Shown: positions 51,878-61,567, counted from the first letter of the stretch. The stretch is DNA of 64,000 bases from an uncultured Bacteroidales bacterium (GCA_903923925.1 CAIXZF010000059.1:31632-95631); one strand, 5' to 3'. Translations and numbers: made by a program. Notes: generated from the sequence alone by a model not told the origin.

Positions 51878-54688
51878 TTAGTGCTTTACCTGCAATTTTG
51901 CTGTGAACCGTCCCTTGCTATTTTCGACTGTTATAAAATAAAGACCATCAATTAATCCAGAAACATTCATCATAACAGAAGCATTGTTTAGGTTTTTCGT
52001 AACAAGCATTCGTCCGGTAATATCGGTAATAATCAGATTTGTTGAGCATCCCTGAACGCCTGGAATCCCGTCAACCCTCACCCAATTGCAGGCAGGGTTG
52101 GGATAAACGCTCAGATGCAATGCCTCTGGTTCATCAATTCCAACAACCAGCTGACTGGCTCCATTAAAGATGGCCCTTGTTTCCATGTCCTGTACAAAGA
52201 ACACCATTTCCAGGTTCGGAATTTGCCATGATGGATCGATAACAAAATTTACATTCACGTCTTCATTTTTGTCGTTAAGGTTGATTAATGCACCACCAAC
52301 TCCGTTGAACATTGCACGGGTAACTTTATTCAGTTCTGTTTCATTCTGCCAGTTGCAGGCGATGTGAGATTCTGTTAACACAGCTTGTAATACGAGGTGA
52401 TCATTGTTAATCACCGATTTAGACTTAATATTCACATGCACACCAAGGTTGTTTCCATTCAGAATTTTATTTGAAACTTCAAGCTTAACGGGCGAAGGAA
52501 CGGACATCCTGTCGTTAACAATTGGCAGAAAATCAGTGTAAAGACTACCCGATGAATTTCCACCAATAAACGACCTTACTCCGTCGAACATAACAGTTGG
52601 TAACCCGGTAATTCCATAAAAATCGATCCTTAGGGTATCTTCAGGAATTACATAGATGTCATTGGAATGATAGGCAATAACCGCAACTGGTTTCCCATTT
52701 GAGATCAGATCTTCGAGCCCGTGGGCAGCACTGGGGCAATACACACACCAGGTGGCTGTTGCCTCTTCAATAATTGCCAGGTCGCGGGTGTAGGTATCGT
52801 AAACAACCAACTTCCTCACAAGGCTGTCATTGTTATGTAGAGTATCATTGATGCATGTAATATAAACAACCAGGGTATACTCCCCTTCGATGGCACTCCA
52901 TGGGTTAAAAGTAACTGTATCAATAGCACCAAGGCCAATCGTTTTATTTAGATTGCTCTGGTAAACAACACCTCCGGCATTGCTTATTTTTGCAGTGACA
53001 GTATACGACTCGCCAGCTACACTCAGGTTCTGAACAACTGCCCCGGGAAGAACAACATCATTTGGTTGGATCACATCGGGCATCATGATGCTGCTCGCAT
53101 AAAGATCGGTGCCGGATGTTGGCTTTAGTCTGAACTCATCAAAAACAATATCCGCCACATTGCTGATATTGCCCGAATACGTAAGGGCAAATTGGAAAGT
53201 AGGAGAGCCAACATCGACTGTGCTTAAAACAATGTCCTGCTCTGTAACAGGCACGTTCTGCGTAACCGGAAATACCCAGGCAGTGTGCCAGGTAAATCCG
53301 CCGTCGCTGCTGGTTTCTAGCATAAAATTATACGAATTCTGCTGCCATTCATGAACATGCTTGAATGACAATGTGAGTGCGCTTTGACCGGTAGTATTCA
53401 GCACAGGCGAAACCATTCTTGATACTCCAGACCAGGAAGAACCTGCCTGCTGAAACCACATCTCTGGCGGAGTTCCCCCTGAAGCGTTATCATTAAACAA
53501 CCACCAGTTATTATCATTGTTACCCTGGATTGTCCAGTCAAGAGCAGGTACAGAAACCCAATAGTCCTCCCACAAAAGGTAATTGCCAGTCAGAAAAGCC
53601 CTTGCATTAGACTTGCCTGTTAAACCCTCTCCTGAAGTATTTACAGCTGTGATTTTGTAATTGAATGTTCCCGGGTCATTCACAACATAGGAAACCACTG
53701 AATCTGATCCTGCAACTATGTCCAAAAGGCCATCAGCCCGCTTTACCAGGTATTCAGTGAGATTGTGGTCGTAATATTGGCCATGTGCGCCACTATCTGG
53801 TGGGCTCCAGCTAAGGGTGGCATTGCTGCCGTTTGACGTTAATACAATGTTTGTTGGTGCAGCCGGAATATCCAACCCAACCCAAATATTTGCCGATTGT
53901 ATTGTGGATCCCTGTCCTGCAGTGTTGTACGGCGTAATTTCGGTGAGATAGAATCCTGCGGCAGTCACTGTACTTGTATAGGAAAGAGGTGCTCCTATTG
54001 CCGGGTTAATAAAGCTTGTGTCATGAACTCCATTTATAGTAACTGCTACTGAATCAAGATCTGTAAGCGGGTCCCCATCGAATTCGAGAGAAGGATTAAC
54101 CCAGTTGCTGGTAAAGGACATTCCTCCGTTTGTTGAGGGAACCAGGTTCAATCCCGAAATGGCTGCCGGGATGTTATTCTGAACAATATTGTCTACAACC
54201 TCAACATTATCAAGGTTCGCAGTAGCAAAATATGCCCCTACCCAGTAAAAGGAAAGGCAGGTTGTTGTATTTATTGACGATAGAGGAACAGTAAACTGCT
54301 GGTACGTCGAAGTAAGTGTTAAAGATGCCAGTATCTGGAAAGAAGCCAGTGATAATGGATTCGTCATTGTGCCAACCTTCACAGTTGTTCCTGCTGAAGA
54401 AGATTTAAAACTAAATGTAACCTGGGTGGCTCCTGACAGGTTAATTGGAGGAGTCGACAAAATAAGGTTATTATCTACCATTTCCTGATCAAAATACAAG
54501 GCATCATCGGTTCCCATGGTGATGGCGCTCCAGCCGTTGACATACGACGCCCAACCAGGAGGCAGGGAGGATAAACCATCAAAATTTTCCGAAAATATAA
54601 CACTCTGGGTGTTACTTTGGGCCGATATGCCGGTGGTGAAGGTCAAAAGGCCGATCAAAAATGCCAAAAAGGTCAAAGGTTGTTTCAT
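51878..54688 (-). CDS. Omp28-type T9SS-secreted multidomain protein
   Basis: 936 residues. Signal peptide ending GISAQ; a choice-of-anchor J-like domain (about 30-165, FSENFDGLSSLPPGW); an FN3 domain (about 275-370, PAAPTNIVLTSNGSNATLSWSPPDSG); a second MAM/anchor-like domain (about 380-530, WTIQGNNDNNWWLFND); an Ig-like stretch; and the Omp28-related thioredoxin-like domain with CxxC at 648-651 (ATWCVYCPSAAHGLEDL). The C-terminal 80 residues form a type IX sorting domain (LSVYPNPACNW, ITDITGRML, DGLYFITVENSKG). Predicted to be exposed at the cell surface. The CxxC suggests redox or structural disulphide activity, unproven for this family. Confidence 0.9.
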   Translation of the reverse strand: MKQPLTFLAFLIGLLTFTTGISAQSNTQSVIFSENFDGLSSLPPGWASYVNGWSAITMGTDDALYFDQEMVDNNLILSTPPINLSGATQVTFSFKSSSAGTTVKVGTMTNPLSLASFQILASLTLTSTYQQFTVPLSSINTTTCLSFYWVGAYFATANLDNVEVVDNIVQNNIPAAISGLNLVPSTNGGMSFTSNWVNPSLEFDGDPLTDLDSVAVTINGVHDTSFINPAIGAPLSYTSTVTAAGFYLTEITPYNTAGQGSTIQSANIWVGLDIPAAPTNIVLTSNGSNATLSWSPPDSGAHGQYYDHNLTEYLVKRADGLLDIVAGSDSVVSYVVNDPGTFNYKITAVNTSGEGLTGKSNARAFLTGNYLLWEDYWVSVPALDWTIQGNNDNNWWLFNDNASGGTPPEMWFQQAGSSWSGVSRMVSPVLNTTGQSALTLSFKHVHEWQQNSYNFMLETSSDGGFTWHTAWVFPVTQNVPVTEQDIVLSTVDVGSPTFQFALTYSGNISNVADIVFDEFRLKPTSGTDLYASSIMMPDVIQPNDVVLPGAVVQNLSVAGESYTVTAKISNAGGVVYQSNLNKTIGLGAIDTVTFNPWSAIEGEYTLVVYITCINDTLHNNDSLVRKLVVYDTYTRDLAIIEEATATWCVYCPSAAHGLEDLISNGKPVAVIAYHSNDIYVIPEDTLRIDFYGITGLPTVMFDGVRSFIGGNSSGSLYTDFLPIVNDRMSVPSPVKLEVSNKILNGNNLGVHVNIKSKSVINNDHLVLQAVLTESHIACNWQNETELNKVTRAMFNGVGGALINLNDKNEDVNVNFVIDPSWQIPNLEMVFFVQDMETRAIFNGASQLVVGIDEPEALHLSVYPNPACNWVRVDGIPGVQGCSTNLIITDITGRMLVTKNLNNASVMMNVSGLIDGLYFITVENSKGRFTAKLQVKH

Positions 54689-54708
54689 GTTTCATGTATT
54701 GGATCTCA

Positions 54709-54739
54709 CAAATATAGGAATACATTACTGCCACGGCAA
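54709..54739 (-). promoter_or_regulatory. Bacteroidota-type promoter of the Omp28-type gene
   Basis: On the minus strand TTG (54737-54739), 20 bp spacer, TATATTTG (54709-54716), 20 bp before the start codon. Confidence 0.75.
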
Positions 54740-54847
54740 GCTTAGGTTATTTTTACAAAATAATTAAAGTCGTCGAAGTTAATTCCCCTGAATAACACAT
54801 TAAGCTATAAATGTTATGTGCCTGCGAATCACAGAAAGCCAACGCAG

Positions 54848-55263
54848 GGATGTCCTTGCGGGTATTACAACCACCCGGAAGTGGCGTGTTCGTGTGGCCC
54901 GGGGGTAGTGCAGAAATACCTGGCAAAGATTTCTGGGCCGCTGTTAGATCGGATTGACATCCAGATAGAGGTGGTGCCGGTGCCATTCAGGGAGTTATCC
55001 GATTCGAAACCTACAAAAACACGCATTGCAATGCCCAAATGAGTTCCAAACAGCTCCGAACCTACTGCAGACTGGATGATGCCTCTAATGCGATGCTGAA
55101 AACCGCCATGGAGAAGTTTAACCTGAGCGCCCGGGCTTACAACCGCATCATCAAAGTGGCCCGTACAGTCGCAGATCTCGAGGCTGCACCTGAAATAAGG
55201 ATAGAGCATTTGGCGGAGGCGATTAATTACCGGAGTTTGGATAAAGGAAACTGGGGCGGCTAG
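54848..55263 (+). pseudogene. Remnant of a YifB/ComM Mg-chelatase-like ATPase gene
   Basis: The fragment starts at CPCGYYNHPEVACSCGPGVV and continues KYLAKISGPLLDRIDIQIEVVPVPF, typical of the second half of ComM/YifB. At about 55010-55020 the frame changes and a few tens of residues are missing. The other frame then resumes with HCNAQMSSKQLRTYC, LNLSARAYNRIIKVARTVADL and the normal C-terminus AEAINYRSLDKGNWGG. The first two thirds of the gene, including the Walker motifs, are absent. The intact copy, if any, lies outside the window. ComM helps branch migration of DNA taken up in transformation. Confidence 0.85.
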
Positions 55264-55276
55264 TCTACAAATTACA

Positions 55277-55291
55277 ATCCACGAATTACAC
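55277..55291. repeat. Left inverted repeat flanking the GxxExxY gene
   Basis: ATCCACGAATTACAC, perfectly inverted at 55733-55747. It is followed by further related ACGAATTT/ACTAATT words up to about 55316. Confidence 0.8.
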
Positions 55292-55341
55292 GAATTTACA
55301 CTAATTTAATTCGTGAAATATAGAAAGATAAGTAATGAATT

Positions 55342-55716
55342 ATGGCGGAGTTAATATTTAAAAAGGAATGTTTCGATCTCATCGGTGCCTGTTATGAAAT
55401 ACACAATCATCTTGGTCCTGGCTTTCTTGAAGCTGTTTATGCTGAAGCACTCGGATTGGAATAACAAATTAGAAAAATTCCATTTGAAAGGGAAAAAGTA
55501 TTGGAATTTCATTACAAGGAATATCTTTTGGAAAAGAAATATGTGGCTGATTTTATTTGCTATGGTTCTATTATTATAGAATTGAAAGCATTAAGTTCAT
55601 TAATAACCCAGCATGAAGCACAAATCCTCAATTACCTCATAGCTACTGGAGTTAAGCTCGGGCTATTGGTCAATTTTGGTGAAGCCGGCCTAAAATATAA
55701 AAGATTGGTTTTATGA
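55342..55716 (+). pseudogene. GxxExxY-family gene interrupted by one in-frame stop codon
   Basis: Reading from the ATG at 55342, the frame gives the family motif GPGFLEAVY (G27 to Y33) and continues to EALGLE. A TAA lies at 55462-55464 (codon 41). The same frame then resumes without any indel: [39 protein letters not shown], and ends normally at 55716. Only one base separates it from an intact 124-residue protein. GxxExxY proteins have a PD-(D/E)XK-like core and unknown function. The gene is bounded by 15-bp inverted repeats. Confidence 0.85.
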
Positions 55717-56098
55717 AAATTCGTGATAATTAGTGTAATTCGTGGATAATTCCCCCGGTAATGCAAGGAAACAAATTAATATTTCCTGATATTTTATGGC
55801 GATATAATTGTGGAACTGAAATCAATTTCAGCCTTAACTCCTCCGAATGAAGCCTGAAATACAAAAGGTTCGTACTATAATAATCCGTGTTAATCCGATT
55901 AATCCGTGGTTAAGGTCTACCGGGCCAGGCTTGAGTACAACGTGATTTCTGTAGGCGAGATAGCTAGAAAACCTGAAGCCGCTATAAACAATAGAATAAT
56001 GGATATGACAATCACACGGAGATTGAAATTGCCAAAATTGATTAATTTTACATGTTTTTATCACACAAATACTAATCCATCTCAACCTCTTAATCAAT
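55717..56098. other. 382-bp gene-free stretch
   Basis: Contains the right inverted repeat, then TTAATCCG words repeated three times (about 55881-55912, ending ATTAATCCGTGGTTAAG). No gene or promoter is convincing. Confidence 0.5.
55733..55747. repeat. Right inverted repeat flanking the GxxExxY gene
   Basis: GTGTAATTCGTGGAT, the exact reverse complement of 55277-55291. It starts 16 bp after the stop codon of the broken gene. Confidence 0.8.
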
Positions 56099-57562
56099 AT
56101 GGAATCTAGCGAAAAAGTACTTGCAAAGCTCAGCCTGACTGCTACTGTCGACTATATACCGGCTGCACTTTTATTTGTCAGGACAATTGTTGCTAAGGAG
56201 GGCTTTTCAGAAAAGCAGTTGCTTCATATTGAAACCATCACCGAAGAGGCTTGCATGAATGTTATTGAACACGCTTTTGAACCGGGAGAGGAGGGAACTT
56301 TTGACCTGATAATTATCAGGCAGGCCGGAAGAATCGTTATTGCAATTGAAGATAAGGGTTTGCCTTTTGATCATACCGAACTTGATAGCGGAGAACAAGC
56401 CGGTCTGGGATTGCGCTTAATGCGTGGCCTGGCCGATGAGGTTAAGTTCTACAGCATGGGACGCAAAGGAAAAAGAGTAGAACTTGTAAAATACCTCCCC
56501 CGCGAAGACCCAGCCACGCTGATGACAGACGCTGACCTTAACCTGCTTGAAAATAAAGAACAGCTTTCTGATGAAACCATTTCTTTCAGAATGATGACCC
56601 CGGCGGATGCTACCGGGCTCACACGTTGTGTGTACCGAACCTATGGTTACAGCTATGGCAGTGATTATATTTACAATCCATCTGAGGTCAGGGAAATGCT
56701 GGCTTCCGGAGTTATAGAGTCCTTCCTTACCGTTAATCAGAAAGATGATGTAGTAGGACATCTGGCATTGATGTATCACAAACCAGGCGCTATGGTTGGC
56801 GAAAGCGGACAGGCTGTTGTTGATAACAGGTTCAGAGGCAGAAAGCTTTTTGAACAGATGAAAGTGCAACTGCTCGATTATGCCCGTAACAAAGGCTTGT
56901 ATGGTATTTACAGCGAAGCCACTACAGCACATCCATACTCTCAGAAGGGGAACATCACTCTTGGAGCAATAGAAACCGGATTCATGCTTGCATATGCACC
57001 TGAGTCCCTGTCAATTAAAACCATTGAGGCAAAATCAGCTGAATTGCGCCTTGCAGGTTTGTTCTACTATCTCAAAATAAATGAGGAACCTGTAAGAACT
57101 ATTTATTTGCCTGAAAAACATAAGCCAATGCTGAATGTAATAATTCAGAAAATTGGTTTAAACAGGATAATAGGGATATCTGAAAATTCGGGATCTCTTC
57201 CGGAAAACGCACTGATTCACAGTAAAATACGGCCAGAATGGGGACATGCGCTTATCAATATTTCTGAGTATGGAAACGACTTTTTAAGTGTTATGAAAAC
57301 GCTGTTGCGCGAAATAAAGAATCAGAAAATATCATCAATTTTTATTGACCTGCCCCTCAGCAATCCATTGACTCCTCATTATTATTCGGCACTCGAAACA
57401 TTTGGATTTTCCTTCAGTTGCTTTGTTCCTGAGTATGGCGAGGGTGATGTTATCCGTTTACAGTATCTCAATAATTGCATAACAGTTGCAGAGAAAATTT
57501 CTGTAGCCGGCGATTTTGGCAAAGAACTATTAGCTTATGTCATCGCAGATCTTAAAAACTAA
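56099..57562 (+). CDS. Fusion of an RsbW-like anti-sigma kinase domain and a GNAT domain
   Basis: 487 residues. Residues about 10-137 are a HATPase_c_2 domain: N-box ITEEACMNVIEHAF, G1 IEDKGLPFDH, G2 GLGLRLMRGLADEV. From about 158 a GNAT-like acyltransferase region follows (FRMMTPADATGLTRCVYRTYGYSY, VVGHLALMYH, GESGQAVVDNRFRGRKLFEQM, YARNKGLYGIYSEATTAHPYSQ). A C-terminal part of about 170 residues has no recognised fold. RsbW-type kinases phosphorylate anti-anti-sigma factors in partner-switching. Here no sigma factor or STAS gene is adjacent. The acetyl acceptor is unknown. Confidence 0.82.
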   Translation: MESSEKVLAKLSLTATVDYIPAALLFVRTIVAKEGFSEKQLLHIETITEEACMNVIEHAFEPGEEGTFDLIIIRQAGRIVIAIEDKGLPFDHTELDSGEQAGLGLRLMRGLADEVKFYSMGRKGKRVELVKYLPREDPATLMTDADLNLLENKEQLSDETISFRMMTPADATGLTRCVYRTYGYSYGSDYIYNPSEVREMLASGVIESFLTVNQKDDVVGHLALMYHKPGAMVGESGQAVVDNRFRGRKLFEQMKVQLLDYARNKGLYGIYSEATTAHPYSQKGNITLGAIETGFMLAYAPESLSIKTIEAKSAELRLAGLFYYLKINEEPVRTIYLPEKHKPMLNVIIQKIGLNRIIGISENSGSLPENALIHSKIRPEWGHALINISEYGNDFLSVMKTLLREIKNQKISSIFIDLPLSNPLTPHYYSALETFGFSFSCFVPEYGEGDVIRLQYLNNCITVAEKISVAGDFGKELLAYVIADLKN

Positions 57563-57590
57563 AGATGACATAAGCTAATAGTTGTTTTTT
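57525..57590 (+). terminator. Terminator whose left arm lies in the coding sequence
   Basis: A perfect 20-bp inverted repeat: the left arm at 57525-57544 encodes residues within the C-terminal ELLAYVIADLKN, and the right arm at 57564-57583 is 3' of the stop, followed by TTGTTTTTT. The loop is 19 nt. Confidence 0.85.
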
Positions 57591-57646
57591 GTTTCGCCTT
57601 TTAATGCAATTGATGCAGAAAAGGTACAAAACCCTGATGTAAGAAT

Positions 57647-60600
57647 TTATTGAGCAGGTATAAACGAACCGTCAACATCGCCTGTACACAGAACTTTCAG
57701 ATTCACAATATTTATTGATGGTGCGTTAATTACTTCCAGATTCGATTCCGTTTGCCAGTCGCCTACAGAAAAGGAACTGATAATGCTCACAAAGCGACGG
57801 GATACAATTAATGGATCAATTGAATTAATAAATTGCGAACCATCAACATCTGCTGCTTTAAGATTTAGTCCTGTTAATGTTATTAATCCGACAAATTTTT
57901 TCAGAATCATTAATGCATCTACTGAATTTACACCTCCCCAGGTTTTGGAAATATTACAATTAATTAAGTAAGTCCCATTGCTTAGGTTGCTGAAAGTATA
58001 ATGACCGCTGGCATCTGTTGTGGCTTGAGCTACAGTAATACCATTTTGCTTAAGTTCTATTATTGAATTAGTGATTGGTGTATTTGCATTGTTCTTGTAG
58101 GTAATTGTACCTGTAATAGTAGTTGATGTAGGTTGCAAAACTGTAATTATTCCTGAAGTCGTAGGAGTTAGGATTCCTGAAATTGCCTTAACCTGAGCTG
58201 TACCTGCCAGGAATGCTGTAAAAACGGCACTTTTGTTATCAGCTGAAGGAACTAGGTCTCCGGCAACAACTCCACCTGTTATATTTTCGAGCGACCATGC
58301 TGATGCTGCTACATTTGCCACAAAATTGTTCAGGGCATCTCTTGAGATAGCATAAACTGTTATCGCAGAACCGTAAGTTAAATTCTGTGCTGATACGATG
58401 CTTCCCGAGCCGTTTGCTGCTGTTTCAATATTTATTTTTGTTGCAGGAAGTGCCGCTACAGTGAAATTCTGGGCATTCGATAAACCACCGCCACCTGTAT
58501 TGAATACTGTTACCGGAAATACACCAAGTGTAAGCAAATCAGCGGCAGTTATACTTGCTGTTAACTGATTAGTGTTTACAAATACGGTGCTGCGGCTGTT
58601 GCCGTTAAACCTTACATTCGACTTACCTTCAGCAAAGCCGTTTCCGTTCACTGTTAATGTAAATGCCGCTTCTCCTAAGTTCTTCGATGAAGGAGTTAGG
58701 CTGGTAATTACTGGTGTTCCGGTATTGCCAATCCTATTGCTGGTGTCTGAACCTGTAATTCTTGCGAAATCATTGATTCCTGAGAGTGTAACAGTGTGTA
58801 ATGCTGCATTTGCTTCACCTCCCAGATTGAGCCAGCTACTGCCGTTATCTGTTGATTTATAGAGCTCAAGGATATTTGCATTCTGACCGTTTAGCTCACT
58901 TACATCATAATGATAAACCAGGCCGGCATTTAAACCTGTGTTTGTTGAAGGTGTAATATCGAAATAACGTTTAATAGAAGTATGACCGTTTCCTGCTGAT
59001 AATATTCCGGTCTTTCTTAATGCTGTTGTGCTTCCGGGTGCAATACCGTTTAGTGTTAAGTCTGCTCCTAAATTTCCAAAGGATTCAACTCCCGAAGTTG
59101 CTGTGATGTTTCTGGTAGTTCTTACAATTCCAAGAATTGGCTGACCTGCGATTTCTGACAGATTTGCAGAACTTCCCAGAATTACAGAATTTGTACCTGT
59201 AGTTATGGTGCCGGTTGTGCAGGAAAGCGTTCCGTTAATGTTAAGGTCGCCGCTTAGCAAAAGTCCGTTTAAACGATTTATTGTCAGATTGTTCAGCGTA
59301 GCTGCCGGAATAGTTGCTGTTGCTCCTGAACCTCCTATGGTAAGGGTAGAACCTGCTCCTCCTGATAATGTTCCTCCTGTTGTCGTTATTCCGCCATTGA
59401 TATTTAATGTGGTGGCGCCTATGGCTAATGCACCCGAAGCGAGCGTGATTTCACCATTGACATTAGTAGTATTATTTAAGGTTAGTGATCCCCCTGTTTT
59501 ATTGATAGTGAGGTTATTAAATAGTTCGCCTGAAGGATTGGTCAGGGTTTGAGTTCCAGCCCCGGTGAAGCTTACTGTATTTCCTCCTGAAGAGAATGTG
59601 CCATTATTGACCCAGTTGCCACTTGTTGATATATTTAGACCGTCGGCGATTAAAGTCGTTCCTGATTGAAGCGTAAGGTTCCCGATTACATTCAATCCAG
59701 AAGTTACGAGTTTAGCTGATGGTTTTACACCCTGTGATGTAGCATTTGAAAATAAGAGATTCCCTATTATACCTGATGTCTGAATCCGGATAAGCTGCGC
59801 ATTAAGGCTGCTTGCATCTCCTATTTGAAGTGTACCACCAGTAACGGTTGAAATTGATGAAGCATTCACGAAATCAGCAGGAGCACTTGTAGCATTTCTG
59901 ATGATAAGGGTACCACCTGACATTGTAAATGTTGAACCAACTGCTCCCAGATCGAAACAACCATAAGTCGGGTCTGTTGATCCCTGGGCAGCAACAGTAA
60001 GGGTGCCGCCACTCTGTGTGAAGGATGTGGTTGCTGTTGCATTGTTGCGTGTTAACTGGCCGGCAATCGTGAGCGTTCCGCCCTCAATAAGTATAGATGA
60101 CCCATCTACATAACTCAGCGAATTATTAATCGATGTACCAATATTGTATGTTCCTGAAGTGATCCGGAGGAGTCCTCTTACCGAAATATTTCCGGCCTGA
60201 GCGTTTACCGTAACGTTTGGATTATTTATCCAAATACCTGCTGTAGGCTGGATGTTGTAAGATGGTCCTGTAAAAAATGTGTTTGCAAAAGTATACGACC
60301 CCGACATTTTGAAAGTCCCGTTTACGATATTCAGAAAACCTGCTGCTGCTGAAAATTGGCTTGACAGTACTTCAAGAGTATTCGTAATAGTGGTTCCCAT
60401 ATCTACCTTCAAAAGGTTGAAGTTGTTTAACCCCGTTCCTGTTATAGTCGCATTCCCGATTTTATCGAAAATAACGGTACCTGTATTCCCTGTAAAAGTT
60501 CCGTTATTAATCCAATTGCCTCCGGTATTTAAGGTGTTTACAGCACCATCTAGCGTTGCTCCGGGATTAATAAGTAGGTCTCCCGTAACTGTAAGGTTGT

Positions 60601-61399
60601 GCGAAAGCGTTGTGGTTCCGCTGCTCATTGTGAGATTGTTAAAAATTGCATTTGTATTGCTTGGAAGGGTATTTGACCCTGAGAATTCAATGGTACCGGT
60701 ACCTGATAACCAGCTACCTAGCCTCCCGACTAGTATGCTGGCGGTTGTGAGTGTTCCGCCGCTTGTCATGGTTAAACTTCCTGCTGTGTTGTTATTGTTG
60801 AAAGGTCCGATATTAAGAGCTCCCGAAATAGTAAGGTGACTGCCATTCGCGAATGTTAGTCCGCCGGTACCGGCATTCGAGGTGGATCCACCGACCTGGA
60901 CACTTGCGCAACTGGCATTTGGAACATCCACTGTTACGGTGAACCCTCCGTTAATGATAACTGCATCTGCAGATGTTGGTACAGGATTTCCACCCCAGGT
61001 TGAAGTGGAGCTCCAGTTACCCGATTGAGTACTGGTTCTGGTTGATGGACCTGGAATTGTTACTGTGAAACTTCCAATCATTCCACCGGCTGCGTGGGGG
61101 GTACAAACATAATTGTAAGTTCCGGCAACTGCTGGTGTGTAATCAAAAACTGTGTTACCGGCGCTCATTACTACATCCCAGGGAGTGGCTCCCGCAGGAA
61201 TTGAGGAGGATGTCGTTGTATGAAAGCCTGTTATCCATACATATCTGATCACGTCTCCTAATTGAACGTTATTAATTGTTTGGGGAGTAAAAGAAAAATT
61301 TGAAACTTGAATTACATGCGTTACTGAATATGCACGTGGTGTTGAAATTACCAAACCGAGAATGGCAACCCATAAGACTATGCGTATAATAGTTTTCAT
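57647..61399 (-). CDS. Giant secreted protein: cupredoxin, beta-helix, IPT and dockerin-like domains
   Basis: 1250 residues. The signal peptide ends near residue 25. Residues 29-115 are a plastocyanin-like cupredoxin with the full copper ligand set: H60 (ITGFHTT), then C99, H102, M107 (YVCTPHAAGGMIG, CX2HX4M). About 120-880 is a repetitive Gly/Thr/Asn-rich beta-solenoid (words such as GNWVNNGTF, NNLTI, LTISG). An IPT/TIG domain follows (about 905-985, PVITSLTPSSKNLGEAAFTLTVNG), then an Ig-like region, a carboxypeptidase-regulatory-like domain (about 1105-1160, GTITYKNNANTPIT) and a dockerin-like pair (VNSVDALMILKKFVG, DVDGSQFINSIDPLIVSRRFV). It ends CTGDVDGSFIPAQ. It is probably surface exposed. 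Dockerin partners (cohesins) are not in the window. Confidence 0.88.
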   Translation of the reverse strand: MKTIIRIVLWVAILGLVISTPRAYSVTHVIQVSNFSFTPQTINNVQLGDVIRYVWITGFHTTTSSSIPAGATPWDVVMSAGNTVFDYTPAVAGTYNYVCTPHAAGGMIGSFTVTIPGPSTRTSTQSGNWSSTSTWGGNPVPTSADAVIINGGFTVTVDVPNASCASVQVGGSTSNAGTGGLTFANGSHLTISGALNIGPFNNNNTAGSLTMTSGGTLTTASILVGRLGSWLSGTGTIEFSGSNTLPSNTNAIFNNLTMSSGTTTLSHNLTVTGDLLINPGATLDGAVNTLNTGGNWINNGTFTGNTGTVIFDKIGNATITGTGLNNFNLLKVDMGTTITNTLEVLSSQFSAAAGFLNIVNGTFKMSGSYTFANTFFTGPSYNIQPTAGIWINNPNVTVNAQAGNISVRGLLRITSGTYNIGTSINNSLSYVDGSSILIEGGTLTIAGQLTRNNATATTSFTQSGGTLTVAAQGSTDPTYGCFDLGAVGSTFTMSGGTLIIRNATSAPADFVNASSISTVTGGTLQIGDASSLNAQLIRIQTSGIIGNLLFSNATSQGVKPSAKLVTSGLNVIGNLTLQSGTTLIADGLNISTSGNWVNNGTFSSGGNTVSFTGAGTQTLTNPSGELFNNLTINKTGGSLTLNNTTNVNGEITLASGALAIGATTLNINGGITTTGGTLSGGAGSTLTIGGSGATATIPAATLNNLTINRLNGLLLSGDLNINGTLSCTTGTITTGTNSVILGSSANLSEIAGQPILGIVRTTRNITATSGVESFGNLGADLTLNGIAPGSTTALRKTGILSAGNGHTSIKRYFDITPSTNTGLNAGLVYHYDVSELNGQNANILELYKSTDNGSSWLNLGGEANAALHTVTLSGINDFARITGSDTSNRIGNTGTPVITSLTPSSKNLGEAAFTLTVNGNGFAEGKSNVRFNGNSRSTVFVNTNQLTASITAADLLTLGVFPVTVFNTGGGGLSNAQNFTVAALPATKINIETAANGSGSIVSAQNLTYGSAITVYAISRDALNNFVANVAASAWSLENITGGVVAGDLVPSADNKSAVFTAFLAGTAQVKAISGILTPTTSGIITVLQPTSTTITGTITYKNNANTPITNSIIELKQNGITVAQATTDASGHYTFSNLSNGTYLINCNISKTWGGVNSVDALMILKKFVGLITLTGLNLKAADVDGSQFINSIDPLIVSRRFVSIISSFSVGDWQTESNLEVINAPSINIVNLKVLCTGDVDGSFIPAQ

Positions 61400-61567
61400 A
61401 ATGACTGAATTATTAATTAAAATGCTTACTAAGTTAATTTAGACTAAATAAACATAATAACAAAAATAATGTTCAGTACGCCTGCCTTAAAAATGAAAAT
61501 TTAGGTTCAGTTATAGGTATTGTTGGATATTTCACATCTCATAGGATATAAAACCAACACCATCTTT

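Noticed and set aside
55906..56109. 67-residue frame before the kinase-GNAT gene (KVYRARLEYNVISVGEIARKPEA)
   Set aside because: Short, overlaps the next start, contains TTAATCCG repeat sequence, no recognisable family.
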